A DNA stretch of 64,000 bases from Hyaloscypha bicolor E (GCF_002865645.1 NW_020194589.1:666812-730811); one strand, 5' to 3'. Shown: positions 1 through 12,991, numbered from the stretch's first letter. Translations and numbers: made by a program. Notes: generated from the sequence alone by a model not told the origin.

Positions 1-57
1 TATAAATAGTACTTCCATACCTATATAATAGTACTATATATTACTAGTAAACTAATA
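1..57 (+). repeat. Right end of the left LTR of a copia element (cut by window edge)
   Basis: These 57 bases align without gaps to 6150-6206, the end of the right LTR of the same element. The eight differences are all C/T or G/A transitions, seven of them in the RIP direction in this left copy. The LTR end reads CCGACA in the right copy and CTAATA here. The rest of the left LTR lies outside the window. Confidence 0.7.
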
Positions 58-3000
58 CTAATTAGTTTGTATTTAGATTAGAATAAGGTCTATTTATATA
101 TATAAATCAGGAAGAATTAAGCTATACTTGCCTAAGATTCGGTTACTTAGGGGCAAAGCCATTATTCTAGTTAAAGAGGAAATAACTATTAATTCTATTA
201 CCTGTAATTCGGTTATATAGGCAGGAAAGATATTTAATCTTACTAAGGTCTGATTATACTATATTAAAGAAGGAAATACCTATTAGTCCTATTACCTATA
301 ATTTAGTTATATAGGCAGAAAGAATACTTGATCTTGCCAAGTACTAAAATAGTTAGCTATTTAATTATTCTATTTTATTTCTATTTAACTCTTTTAAAAC
401 CTTCTTAAAAACTACCTTTTTTTAAATCCCTAGGGCTCTTAAGCTTTAGAACTATTAAGTTCTTCCGGAATCTCGATATTTCACTTCTTAAATTTCACTT
501 CCTAAATTTCTTATTATAGACGAAATTTTTATTTCGAATATAATATCTATTATAAACTACTTATTTTATAAACTACTTTCCTCCTTATAAATCTACTTTT
601 CTTATAAACTACTATATCTCGAACTAGGTACGAGCTTATAGAATATATAATAGCGGAATATACTATAGTAAATAATTCTTTTATTAGATCTATTTAATTT
701 AATTACTTTATAGATAATAATAATTTCAAGAAATTAGTAAAAAAGTAAAGATATGGGATTAACCTGAACTTTATTAAGGCAAATAAGATAATTGAATTCT
801 TAAATACTAAGCTATTTTAATATATTCTTTATAAAATAGTTAATAATAATCTTTGAGAGCTATTTAGATATGACTTTAAGAACTTTACTTATTAAAGGAA
901 CTTTAATAAATTCGAACTCCCGGAGATACTATACCTATATAAGACTCTTTAGTATAGTAATATATTTATATAATAGAATAGTAGTACTAATACTATTACA
1001 AATACCCTATATACTATTATAAAAGAGAATAAATAGTATATATAGTTAAATAAGGATATATTAGTAGCTAGATTAGATCTTATTAAGAAACTAATCCTAT
1101 TAGGCTTTATTACTCTTATAAAAAATAAGTGCCTAGAACCTGTTATTTTTAATATTACTATACTACTATTACCTTCTTTATTACTTCTTCTACTATTATA
1201 TCCTATATTTCTACCAGATTTATATACTAGTATAGAAGCTCTAGAAGCAAATAGTATGCTTCTATTACTATTATTATTATAATTATATCCGAATAATCCC
1301 TAATTTCCTTTAACTATAAGACTTATTAGAGAAGTTACTAAGATCTATACTAAAAAGTAAAAGTATAATGGATCTAATAGTAATTTTAATTATAAACTTA
1401 CTATTTTCCTTAATATCTACTAATATATAAAGCTTCTATAAGAGGTACTAATATGAGCTTTTCCTATTATACTAAAGGAACTAGCTTAAGACTATTTCTA
1501 TAGTAACTAGCTTTCTTAATATATATATAAAGAGGCTTATATTAATATTTATAGCTTTTTTAAAGGCCCTGGATTTGAATATTGAAATTTAGACAAGTAA
1601 AATACTACTATATTAGCTTCTATAATAGCTAAATTTCCGGAAAAGACAATATTTAAGACTATTTAATTACTAATTAATAAACTATATTAATTATAGTATG
1701 ATTTTATACCTAACTTGCAAAATACTAAATTCTTCTATAATAAGATTATTACTTCTTACTAAGGCTCCCGGATATATAGATATGTAATCTTAGATCCTCC
1801 TGCAAATCTCGGCCAGCTTATTAATAAGCTCTAGTTATCTATTACTATATATGAGAGTAAATAATGAGCTAATTCCGAAACTTTCTTTACTAATTAATAA
1901 TATTACTTTTAGAATCCTCCAAACTATTATTTCTCCGGAAATTATTAATATAGACCTAGCCGCAACTTTGGAACCCGTAATAACTACTTTAAGCCCTGTA
2001 ATTATAATAATTATATTCCGAAATTATATTTTATATATAAGAAACCCGAATGCCGCTTATAGAAGCATATACTAGAGAAATAAGAGGCTAAGAAGGCTTA
2101 ATTTAGGGATAGAAATATCTATTAGTTCAGATCCCAAAATACCTGTAACTTTAATAAATGCTTTAGTAGTACTTATATATAGTATATTACTAAAGCCAAA
2201 GGTAAAGAGAGTAATAAGGGTAATAAGAATAAACTAATAAATAATGCTTTTAAGGCCTTATTAGTAAAAATGGATAAAGAAGAGAAATACTATCCAGATT
2301 CCTACTTTACTTTAGTTAAGAGCTTTTTAGCTACTCTTATTACTCCTGTTCTACTAATAACTATAGCTAATATCCTTATAGATAACCTTATTTCTCTTTT
2401 CCTTATATATTAGATAATAGGTAAAAACTATATCTTAGAGTTTATTAAACTCTTAATAGAAGATACCCAGACTTTTATAATTAATAGTATATTAAGATAT
2501 AATACTTACTACTTTTATAAAGTTATAATTAATACTAAAGCCTCTAGATACTTAATTACTAGCTCTAACTAATTCCAAGCTCTCTAGTAAATTAATAATA
2601 GTATTAAACTTAATAAAACTACTAAAGGTTAAGTTAATATCTAGTTTAATATTAGATCTATATCTTCTATTAAATCTATAATAGTAAGTATATTAATTAG
2701 GTAAGTATAATTCTATATTATATCTTTAAAGACTTTATTTTTGCTTAGCTTAGCTAATATAAACAAGCTATAGGTCTACTTTAATAATCTTACTAATTAT
2801 TTTATTACTTTTACTAGAAAATATATACCTATAGTATAATATTTCGAATACTTTTTCCTGCTTTGGAATACTATACTATAAGGCTTTATTTCCGAATTCT
2901 TTACTTATAACTCCTGCTTTCTTATAAAGGTCGAATTATAATATCTATATTATTATTTTGGTTATTTATTTATTAATAAGCTCTGAAACATATTAGAATA

Positions 3001-5600
3001 AGCAGGCTATAATATTAATATAGAAGCCCTTAAGTACTTTATAAAGTACTATAAATAATACCAGAAATATAGCTAATTACCCGGATAATTTAAATTTAAC
3101 CTAAGAGATAATATTAGCTTTAATTATTCTATTATTATTAATATTTTCTATATTTCCGGTAAGCCTATATTCTATATTATTAATAAAGGTACTTGATATT
3201 ACGCCGGCTAATAACTCTAGAATATTAGTATAATATATACCTGAAATATACTTAAGTAATACTGGATTAATAACTATTTAGGCCCTCCTAATTAGATTAT
3301 AGCAGATACTAGAAAGCAGTTTACTAGTAAGAAGTTTACTTAGTTTATAAATACTATAGGAACTAAGGTTAAGATTATTCCTATAGAAGCTTATAACTCT
3401 ATTAGAATTATAGAATATTACTATAGCCCGATCCGATATACTTATCTTATTATTATAGCTAAAGTTAATAGAATTAATAAGGATACAATATTTCAAATAG
3501 CTTTCAAGGCTATTAATGACTCTATAGGACCTGACGGCATTATTCTAATTCTTTTAATTTATAGTGCTTTATCTCGAATAACCGAATATAATACTCTATT
3601 ATTTACTATATTATAGTAATTAGTAGTACTTAAGAAGGTAATAGTGGAAATTCAGAAGCTTTGAGCTAGATATTAAATTGCAAATACTTTAAATACCCGA
3701 AATAGTTCTAGTACTACTAATATCTATAAACTATCTCTGAATTTGAATATTCTTATTTGGTATAAAGGGAATACCGGTTAACCTAGTAATTGGAATGAAC
3801 TATATAAGCTAGTAGCTATTAATAGAGAGGACTATATACTAGCTCTACTATATAGTAATACTACTTTCCGTTTAACCTCCATAAAGCCCTTTTATATAGG
3901 GGATATTAAGGTTATTACTAATGGCCCCGAACCTGAATCTGTTCCTAAATCTAATAGTAAGGCCAAAGGTAATATAGGTATAATTCCTTCTACTATTCTA
4001 CTAAAGTATGGCAGAGGACGCCCTTATAAGATCCCGGATATTATAGTATTTTTATAGGATAACGAACTATATAAGGATTCCCGTTAAATTAAAGTTACTG
4101 GCCTCCTAGAAAAGGATATATTTGAGGTTATTCCTAGATCTCAGATACTAAAAGAGATATATATCTTTAACTTCTGGTTTATTAATGAGATTAAGAATAA
4201 GGATATAGAGAAAGAGCTTAAGAAGTCGAGACTAGTTATTTAAGCTTATAATAATAGTAAGAAATATATGATATTAATATAATTACTTATTATCTAATAT
4301 ATTAGCTAGAGAATTATTCTTAGTATTACTACTATAATAATAGATACTATAGAATTATATTTATATAATATCTTATAAGCTTATATCTAATTAATAATCT
4401 TACTTAATTACAATTTCTATATTAATTTACTTTATAAGCTTACTAGAGAGCTAAATCTAAAGAATAATTCTGTTCTAAAAATTATAAAACCACTATATAA
4501 TATACCGGAAGCTGGGAACTACTAGTTTAAGACTTACTATTCCTACTATATTAATGAGCTCTTTATGAAATAGTCGACTTATAACCCTTGCCTACTCTAT
4601 AGTAAGTAATTCTTCGGAATTATTGGCCTTTAAACTAATAATACCTTATTTATCGGAACTAATGATTTTGTAAAGATAAAGTAACTAAAGCTTTATAAGG
4701 CTAAGTTCTTGACTAAGGAATATAAATCCCTTACTTTTAACTATAATCTCAAGTTTAATAGAGGTATTATTTATACGGATATTACTAGAATTACCCTTAT
4801 ATAGGAATACTAGTATAAAAACCTCCGAACCGTTTCTATAAAAAATATTACTACTATAAGTAATAGGGGTACTATTCGTTAAAATCTTTTTATTAAGGAC
4901 TAATATATTGCCTAATATACTAGAGAAGTATATATTGTATTAGTCTATTAACCAGAAGCTTTATATAACCTATTAATTACTACTTAAGCTATTAAACCCT
5001 CGGAAACTAATATAAAGGCACTTAATAAGTGTATTTAATAGCAAATTGAGAATATTGCCAGAGGATTGAGATTTGTAAAGCTAGTAAAGAAGTCCTTATA
5101 TTTAATCGTTTTTATAGATGCTTTATTTATAAATAATAGAGATCTCTTTTCCTAAATCAGATATATTCTAGTTCTAGTAAATAGAACTAGATATACTAAT
5201 ATTATCTACTAGTTCTTTATTAAATATAAGAGAGTTACTAGAAGCGTTCTAGCTTCGGAACTCTACGGTATGGCTTATGGTTTTGATATGGATGCTTTAG
5301 TTAAATCTATAATTAATAGAGTACTGGAAATGGAACTACCACTAGTTATCTATATAGATTCGAAGTCATTATACGAATGTCTTGTCAAATTGGGTATTAC
5401 TCGAGAGAAACGCCTAATAATTAATATAATATGCCTCCGCCAGGCATACGAATAACAAGAGATTATAGAAGTTAAGTGGATTAAGGGAGAATTGAATTCT
5501 ACCGATTCTATAACGAAATCGAAGCCATTAAACGCCCTCAAGTGCCTCATTAATACGAATATCATATAGTTAGATATAGAGGAATAGGTCGAATATGAAT
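58..5600 (+). mobile_element. RIP-degraded Ty1/copia retrotransposon, internal region (gag-pol relic)
   Basis: Plus-strand reading with TAA/TAG taken as former CAA/CAG gives an almost unbroken polyprotein from about 2200 to 5590. Recognisable parts, in order, are: a gag-like region with a possible Cys-rich knuckle near 2130-2170; an integrase core around 3250-3450, with a segment reading IIADTRKQFTSKKF that resembles the second-Asp region of copia integrases; reverse transcriptase about 4150-5000; and RNase H about 5230-5590. The RNase H stretch SELYGMAYGFDMDALVKS followed by LPLVIYIDSKSLYECLVKLG (5254-5400) is the best-preserved part, and ITKSKPLNALKCLI ends the protein. No intact ORF remains. 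The element is inactive and was probably silenced by RIP. The copia assignment is firm from domain order (integrase before RT) and the RNase H sequence. The gag limits are not resolved. Confidence 0.85.
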
Positions 5601-6206
5601 AGAGCGGGAAATAGATATATAGATAGGAGGATATATATAGAGATTCTCTTAGTATCTGGCATCTGGGTATCTGGCATCTGAGTATCTGGTACTAGGCCGG
5701 ATTAGGGAATATAGACTTATAAAAGGGGAGGTTATATATAAAAGGCCACGGCCTTTGGCATGTGACCAAAACCTCAAAAACGATATGGATATATAGAGCA
5801 TTTGGGGAATCTGGTACTAGGCCGGATTGGGGAACTTATATATAATTGGAGGGGAGTACTGTTTTCTGTTTTTCGCGTTTTTAGAGAGTTTCTAGTATTA
5901 GTACAGCTATTCCTTTGGGAGTTATATATATAGTTACGGGATACGGGACACGAGACATGGGCAATGGGACATGGGTAATGGGATATAGGCAATGGGATAT
6001 GGGATACGGGATATAGTTATATAACCTTGCATCCCATTAGTAACTCGACCAGTAGACTAGACCCCTTTAGGCTTAGCAGATTTAGGGATTACATATTAAT
6101 ACCACGATCCTATAATCCCTACTTCTGAATAATAACTTTACTAACCTCATATAAATAGTACTTTCACGCCTATATAACGGTACTATATATTACTAGTAAA
6201 CCGACA
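5600..6206 (+). repeat. Right LTR of the copia element (left border approximate)
   Basis: The right end is fixed by the match to 1-57. The left border is estimated from the end of pol and a purine-rich stretch near 5620-5640. Base composition is less AT-rich than the body. A ~26-bp segment, ATCTGGTACTAGGCCGGATT plus a few bases, occurs near 5684 and again near 5809. A short purine-rich tandem array follows at 5936-6014. Confidence 0.55.
5936..6014 (+). repeat. GGGAYAYGGGYAAT-type short tandem array inside the LTR
   Basis: Seven-base units such as GGGACAT, GGGCAAT, GGGATAT and GGGATAC repeat for about 80 bases within the right copia LTR. G-runs recur every ~7 bases. Function unknown. Confidence 0.7.
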
Positions 6207-9200
6207 AATATATATATATAGAACTTAATTTACTTTTGAAATAATTTAATAGCTATATTTATATTAATATATTTAATAAAAAAGCCATTAATCATTTTAT
6301 TACTACTATTTATAAAGTTTATAAAATTACTATTAGTAATAAATTTAATTTAATAATACTATTTGTCTTTATTAATAAACCTTAATTTATATATAAAACC
6401 TAGTTAAAATTTATTAAAAATATTTAGAATATTTTTATATTATAAATTATAGATTTATTAGATATTTTAATCTAATTTTAGTTTAATATAAAGAAAATAG
6501 CCTTATAATAATAGAATATATAATAAACGAATTAATATTATTTATTTAAATATTAGTATTTAATAAAATAATATAATACTATTATAATTTTAATTTATCT
6601 GAAATTAATATATTTTATAACTAAATTAAATATAATATAATTAAATAAACTATAAATATAATATAATAAAACAGTATTTATAGAATTATAAGCCATTATT
6701 AATTAGATATTTAACTTTTTTAGATATTAATTTACAAATAATTAATAAACTACTTTAGGAATTATAACTAGAATTTATTATTTATTTTAGGTTACTATAA
6801 CTAGTAAAGTAAAACGAGACTTTTTAGTTTTAATTAAATACTAAAACTTATAATTACTTAAATATTTACTAGTTAAAAACTACTTTATAAAAGTAAATAT
6901 AGTAATAATAAAAGGAAATACTATTTGCTATATTACGGTTATTTATTTTATTAAATGCTATTAGTTAGTATTTAGTTCTATTTATAGCTCTAAAAGTAAA
7001 TAAAATAAATAAAATAAAGCGTTTCTTAATTTTACTACTTAATTCCTATATTAATTAATTAATTTTATATTAGAAAGCCTTTTTAAAGCTCAGATTTATA
7101 AAAACCAGATTAGAAATACTTTTTTAATAAACCAATTAAAATATAAAGTTATTATTATCTCTAATCTATATATAATTCGTTTAATAATACTAAGTTAACT
7201 ATAATAATTCTTTTAGATAGGAAATAAAGTAATTATAACTAGAACTTTACTAATATTTATTAATAGTATTCTAATTAAGAAACCCGTTAAAATTTATAAT
7301 AATATAAAAGTACTTTTACTAAAATCCAAAATATTAAATACATTTAAAATATATTATAATATTTCTATAATTATTACAAATAATTTATTATATTATTTTA
7401 CTAGCTAATTAATTATATCTTTTACTTTTCTCTATTAGCTTTAATAAAATAGTAATAAATAATTTCTTTTTATTTATAATATAGAAAAACAAATTATTTT
7501 GAAATATTAGGTATTTATTAGAAGTTTATAATAGTTAATACTTTTTAATACTATTTCGAGCCAAGATAGCAAATTATTATTAACTATAAAGAATAGAAAA
7601 ACTAGCTTCTTTTATTTATTTAAAGAATATATAGTCTTATTTTCTATTTAATATTATATAGTAAAATATTTATTTCAAAAGCAGAAAAAGCTTTAAGCCA
7701 AGAAATAGCCAAAACTTGTTTTATTATACTAAGAAATATTAAATTTAATAAGTCTAATATTCTTTTATTAGATTTTATTAAGCTTTTCTAAAATAATAGT
7801 TTTTAGAAAGGCAAAAAAAAAGGTTTTTTGAATTAATAATATTATATAGAATTATTTGAGAATTTCTCTTAAACTGGAAGCCTTTTAATAATCCTATACT
7901 AACTTACTAGAATTAAGAAAAAGAAAAAGAAAATTAAATTTATATTTCAAGTTCAAATCTGAAATTAATCTATTAAATTTTTATTTTATACTAGAAAATA
8001 TTAAAAATATCTATATTATATTTAATAGTAATATTATTCTATTAACTATTAAATCTTAATAGATTAATAAAGATATTTCAACTATTAGATTACTCAAAAT
8101 CCCAAGCGGATTCTATAAAATTTAATTAACTTATAAATATAGTCTAATAATAAATCTTAAGCGAATTTATATTTTAGGAGATTTCGGAATTAAAATCCGC
8201 AAAATAAAAATAATAATTACTATTTTCTAGCTATCTAAATTTTAATTTAGTAATTAGATATAATATAAACTTTCTTTTTATATAGGAAATATTATTTATA
8301 ATTATAATTTTAAATATAATAATAGGCAGGTAATACTAGAAGTTCTATACTTTATTATATTATTATTATTAATTCAAATAAATAGACAAGTTTTAGATAA
8401 AATTACTTTTTAGCTATATTTTCTAAAACTTAATATATTATTAGAAAAAAAACATAAATTCTTAATTACTAGCTATAGAAATCGGGAAAATATATTTAGT
8501 TCTCTATATATATCTATAGAAATAACTATTTTTATTAGACTATAAACCTGGTATATTAAAGAACTCATTTAATATAATAAATATATAATCCAGTTTATAG
8601 GTATTTTATAATAGCCTCAAATTATTATAATAAAGTAATAAATATAAAAATGTATATAATAGTACTATACTTTTATATTTATATAATATTAAAGTAATAT
8701 CTCTATATTAGTAGATTTGAATTTCGAATATAAATAAAAGAATTAAATATATAACTATTTTTTAATAATATAATATCTTATTTTGTTTTTAATTAAAAAT
8801 AGATTTATATTTGAGATTTATTATTCTATAACTACTAAACAAGATAGTATTTACTATAATTAACTAATACTAAAATATAATAAATTCAATTATTATAAAT
8901 ATAACCTGAAATTAATTAATTATTTCTTTTTTAGGTATTAAATAATAAAAAATAAAAAATTTTAGACTAAGATATTAATTATTTTATAGCTAATTATCTA
9001 AAAAGCTAGTAAATCTAGTAAATATATTAAATATTATAAAGAATAGATTTATATTCTAGAAAAAAGTAATTATTTAAATATTAATAGCTTTTAGTTAATA
9101 TATTATAACTAGAAAAGCCTCGAAAGATATAGAATAGGCAAGTAGCTAGTAAACTAGTATAAAAAGATATCGGGTTTAAATTATATAAAAAGGCTATATA

Positions 9201-9277
9201 TTTCTTGGAATTTCCTTTTAGAATCTGCTTATAAAATAAAATAAGAAATAGTATAAGAGTTAAAATAAAAACTAGTA
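6207..9277. mobile_element. Unclassified RIP-degraded repeat relic
   Basis: About 3 kb of very AT-rich sequence (TpA-rich, few CpA) with no intact ORF. One plus-strand frame can be followed from about 6215 to 8620 if TAA/TAG are read as glutamine. It is rich in Leu/Ile/Phe, which is what the antisense of a Lys/Glu/Asp/Asn-rich protein gives, so the true coding strand may be minus. I recognise no domain with confidence. It is most likely a degraded transposon. Residual helicase-like wording on the minus strand was too weak to claim. Confidence 0.5.
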
Positions 9278-9519
9278 AAAGTTGTGACGGCAGGAACAGA
9301 GCAATGGAACGAGGCTCAAAGATTAATGATTCCAATGTCTTAAGGATTTAAAGCTAAGGAGGAAGGAGTGAGGTGTGGCAGTGGATAAGTAGGTATGGCC
9401 AAGACCACTGAAACGCCGAGCTTTGGAAGCGAGCTTGGTTTGAACCATAGCTTGGAACCTTAGCTAAAACCAACCCCTTTGGCTGAAACCAACCATGTGA
9501 CACCAGCCGTTACAAAAGT
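9278..9519. mobile_element. Solo LTR (9283-9514) with 5-bp target duplication AAAGT
   Basis: The 232-bp sequence starts TGTGACGGC and ends GCCGTTACA, near-perfect inverted ends of the TG...CA type common in ascomycete LTR retrotransposons. It is flanked by AAAGT at 9278-9282 and AAAGT at 9515-9519. Its base composition is balanced and CpA-containing, unlike the RIP-degraded DNA on both sides. It therefore inserted after, or escaped, the mutation of its surroundings. No internal region is present, so it is a solo LTR left by LTR-LTR recombination. The family (probably gypsy) is inferred from the ends only. Confidence 0.85.
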
Positions 9520-10620
9520 TATTAATAAAAAGGAAATATCTTATATATTATTAGTTTCTTATATATTTCTTAATTAGTAATACTAGAATCTATACTCTTG
9601 AATTAATTAAATTTAGCTTTATATAAGTAAGCTTAGATAAGCTAAATAAGCCAAGGGTAATTAATACCTGAATTAGAATAGAAAGAGAAAAAATATATAT
9701 TTAATTATCTAAGAAACTTGAATATTATAATAAATACTTGGAATTTAATATAGAGACTATATATAAATAAAAGCATTTCTAGTATTTATAAATGCCTGGT
9801 TTAGACTAATAATAATTCTGCTTACTAGAAATTAATATTCTTAATAGTATTACTAGAATAAAACCTATTTTAAAGATATATAAAAAGTATTAATTATTTC
9901 GAACTCTGGGAAATAGTAACTAGAGGCGAGATTATAGGAGCTATATATGAAATAGAATAAAGAGAGTAAATAAAGTAATAAAAGAATTATATATATTATT
10001 ACTTATTAAATATATATTAGAATTTTAGATACCTGAGGCCTTTTTAACTTAAATAATTATAATAGCTAAGCTATTATAGATTAGCTAAAACTATAATTAG
10101 CTATTTATCCTATAGAACTAAATATTATAGAATAAAATATTCTATAATTTAGTTCTATAAAAGATACTAAAGAATATCTAATTCAGGATATTTAAGGGCC
10201 CTTAGAATTTATAAATATAGGCTATCTATTATTATAAAATAGTAGTTAATCTAATATTTTTAAAGCCTATAATTATAATATATTACCTATAATTCTTTTA
10301 GCCTAAAATCGTAATAATATATAGAAATAAGTTAGAATTCAGGTTATATAATATAGAGCCCAGTTCGAGAGATTTATAGAGCCAAAATTAGTACTTTTCT
10401 GGATATATAAACTTAAATAGTTTTATTATATAATAATTTATTATATAACTATTTATTATAGAATAACTTATTATATAATAAACTATTATATAAGAACTTG
10501 TTTTATATAGTAACTTAATTATATTATACTCTGTTTATATAAGGATTCTGAAATAAGGAAAGTAAATATAAGAGTACTAGAAAAAGGAAGGAATAAAGCA
10601 AAGTTTACTTATTAAAAATA
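9520..10620 (+). mobile_element. Degraded sequence, possibly a Tc1/mariner transposase relic
   Basis: AT-rich and without an intact ORF. A plus-strand stretch near 9905-9960 reads ELWEIVTRGEIIGAIYEIE, which resembles the N-terminal 'TRGxIIGA' segment of fungal Tc1/mariner transposases. Further downstream (10080-10160) a YPIELNIIE-like stretch could be the SPDLNPIE motif, but the frame is badly degraded. An imperfect hairpin of about 49 bases lies at 10111-10159. The call is tentative. Confidence 0.35.
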
Positions 10621-11383
10621 GTTAGGGTATTCGATATATTTAATTAATCGGCCTTTAGTAAAAGCTTCGCATATAAGAGTTATAGATGTGTAAATATATA
10701 TGAAATCGTGTTAGTATAGTATTATTAGAGCCTGATATTATCTGTAAATATCTAAGGGACATTCTACCAGTAATATGCAGGTAAGCAAGCGAAAGTAGAT
10801 CCAAATGGCTCCTGAGGAATCTCGGTCGCAAGGGAGCCAAAATGGGATCTGTACTTGGAGAGACGACGAGGAAAGGTACGCGAGCATTAAAGGAGCCAGA
10901 ACGGGCCCCCTTAGGTGCTAAAATGTCCTCTAAATACATACGCAGGCTGACCCTGCCGTGTGCTCAGGTTGCTTAGGCCGTGCTCAGGAATGCTTACCCT
11001 CGGCTCAGGTTAAAGTGGCAGCTGCTCAGGCCCAAATACTAAAACGGAACTGGCGAAAAAAAAAGTTGAGTCTGACTTATGTGATAGTTGAACTCTAATC
11101 CTTTAATTTTCGTTCCACATTTGGTTAGTAAGCTTGCCGCTCTTGCTCAGGCGCTAATCACCCTCGGCTCGCGTACCAACTCACCTGAGCAGTCCCCACC
11201 AAACTAATGAGGCCAGATGTTGGCTTAAAACACATCATGTCATCTTTGTCAAGTTTTGGCGATTATTCCTGGGAGCCCAAAGAGGCTCCCAAGGATCCCA
11301 AATAGGGCCTCTATGAAAATAGATTACGTTCGTGACGGGCCACTACCTACGGGAATCGGGAATTTCATTAATGCTAAATCCAT
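10621..11383. other. Non-coding segment at the left edge of a balanced-GC island
   Basis: Base composition changes from AT-rich to balanced across 10620-10700. The segment holds copy 1 of a ~190-bp direct repeat (10911-11095) and several GCTCAGG/GCTCACC words. The short frames present lack any family feature. Confidence 0.5.
10911..11095 (+). repeat. Direct repeat copy 1 (partner at 14446-14640)
   Basis: Shares with the partner the ordered words GCTAAAATG/ACTAAAATG, GCTCAGG, GCTCACCCTC/GCTTACCCTC, GGCTCAGGTTAAAG and ACTAAAACRGAACYGG, in the same orientation. The copies are diverged with small indels. No TG...CA ends or target duplication are evident, so the element type is unknown. Confidence 0.65.
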
Positions 11384-11926
11384 TTATGCGAATCTCGATT
11401 CTCTCATTTTCATCTTGCCCTTCGACTCTTGCTCCATCTCAGTGGCCCTTTGCATAATCCAGGCCCATTTCCCTAAACTCAGAATCTTCGAGTCGACCCC
11501 ATCCACTCTCTCGTGGTCTTGAGCTCCAGATAAGTGCTGACTGCCACCCTTCATCTCCGTAGTTGGTATTTTCTTCTTATACTCAGACTTCGTATCCCAT
11601 TCATGCTTTGCCTTCCTTAGTAAACGATACTTGGAACCGAAAGTATTTATTACTAATAGACTCCCTCCAACAGTAAGCGTAAGACATAGCCACCCATCTA
11701 TGGTTTTAGGTTCTCGGAAAGAACACTCGAATTTGCAATGTAAACAAGTACTATTCATAGCTTCATTGTTTCTGGTTCGTGGTTTCGCTACTGCGGGTCT
11801 TGGTGCTGGAACTCTTGGTTTGTACCAAAAGGTTGAAATTTGCTCTCCCAGATATTTGGCGAGGGGTCGGGCGGTTCTCGAGGTTGAGGTCTTGACGGCG
11901 AAAGATTTTGCGAGTCTGGATAACAT
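11384..11926 (-). CDS. Hypothetical protein, one predicted membrane segment, possibly mitochondrial
   Basis: The single exon encodes 180 aa. The ATG at 11926 has A at -3. I do not recognise the family. The first ~25 residues are rich in Arg, Ser, Thr and Ala with no acidic residue, compatible with a mitochondrial presequence. Residues 35-50 are Pro/Ala/Lys/Arg-rich. A hydrophobic segment around residues 78-96 (GWLCLTLTVGGSLLVINTFG) could span a membrane. It is followed by a basic patch (KYRLLRKAKHEW) and a charged, low-complexity tail. This is the only frame in 10.6-15 kb with such protein-like structure, and it lies in an island surrounded by RIP blocks. The C-terminal third (after ~120) is less convincing, and an unrecognised intron there is possible. 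Expression is not shown by the sequence. Confidence 0.5.
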   Translation of the reverse strand: MLSRLAKSFAVKTSTSRTARPLAKYLGEQISTFWYKPRVPAPRPAVAKPRTRNNEAMNSTCLHCKFECSFREPKTIDGWLCLTLTVGGSLLVINTFGSKYRLLRKAKHEWDTKSEYKKKIPTTEMKGGSQHLSGAQDHERVDGVDSKILSLGKWAWIMQRATEMEQESKGKMKMRESRFA

Positions 11927-12580
11927 ACTGAACGTTGCTTAAGGGCTGATATTCTCAGGAGTTTGCCTTCTCGTGAAGTTGGAATTCGTAGGTGTTGTGT
12001 GTTGTGGACAGAATTAGGAACATACAGGACTTTAATAGTTCAATTTCCCGGCGAGGCGTACCGTATCTAGATCTGAACTGGCGAGACATACGAATAGACG
12101 AGCTGGTTCTTCGCTACCCGCTTTACCATACACCAAATTTGGTGGTTGCCGAGCCTAAATTTAGGCCACGCACTTACGAAAACCTTAGAAGGGAAAATTC
12201 TCAAGGAAAGGCCGTGCTCGTGTTTAAAAATGCGTTATGAGGACGTGGGACTTGAAAAATCCAGTCATTGTATTTCTCTTTGAAAGGCTACCTAGGGAGG
12301 GCAAACTATTCACAACACTTTTTCTCTAAACATTCATTCCCTATTTCCAACAACAATACTACACTTGCGCGACATGTCCCTCACTACCACTCATCAGTTT
12401 CAATATTTTCAAAGCCAGCCAACACTGTGGTGCTTCAGCTACCATCAATTACATCATTCCCACACCATTGTTTCGAGTCAACGCCCTTGTAAGGCGACCA
12501 GCTGCCAAGACTCACGAATCACTCCCACCACTCTCACTTTCATGCCAGCAATCGATCCTTTCGTGAACGGCATTCGGCGT

Positions 12581-12828
12581 TCGAAACCTTCATCTGGCCA
12601 AAACCGGCTGTGCCCGGTGCCAATGTATCTTATAGCCTTTGGCAAAGCAGCGAAAGCTATGGTAGATGAATTTGAAACCCCAAAATGGAGGAAATCGAAG
12701 CCTTTATCTTGCGAAAACCAGATGCCATTCTCGGTGCTACCTTGTTTTATAGTGTTTGGGGGGAAACAGCCAAAGTGTTGTGGTACAAGAATCCGAAGGC
12801 CGAAAATGGAGGAATCCGCGTTAGGAAG
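12581..12828 (+). repeat. Diverged tandem duplication, ~114 and ~134 bp units
   Basis: Unit 1 (12581-12694) and unit 2 (12695-12828) both begin TCGAARCCTTYATCT and share, in order, words like CCAAAACC/GAAAACCA, CGGTGC, TATAGYSTTTGG and AAAATGGAGGAA. A third start, TCGAAGCTCG, follows at 12829. Confidence 0.6.
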
Positions 12829-12865
12829 TCGAAGCTCGCTGTGTCACGGTGTGTTCCAACACGAT

Positions 12866-12867
<2 letters not shown>

Positions 12868-12895
<28 letters not shown>
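12868..12895 (+). repeat. (GA)14 microsatellite
   Basis: Uninterrupted GA dinucleotide run of 28 bases within non-coding sequence. Confidence 0.98.
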
Positions 12896-12896
<1 letters not shown>

Positions 12897-12991
12897 GAAT
12901 GGGATTGAATCTGCAAAAATGATCACTTGGGTCAGCATCTTCGAGAAGTCAGAGAAGTGTTCCGCTTACTCAGAGATCTCCATAATACCTA

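Noticed and set aside
9081..9335. Minus-strand 84-codon frame
   Set aside because: It runs across the solo LTR boundary and its target duplication, so it is a chance frame.
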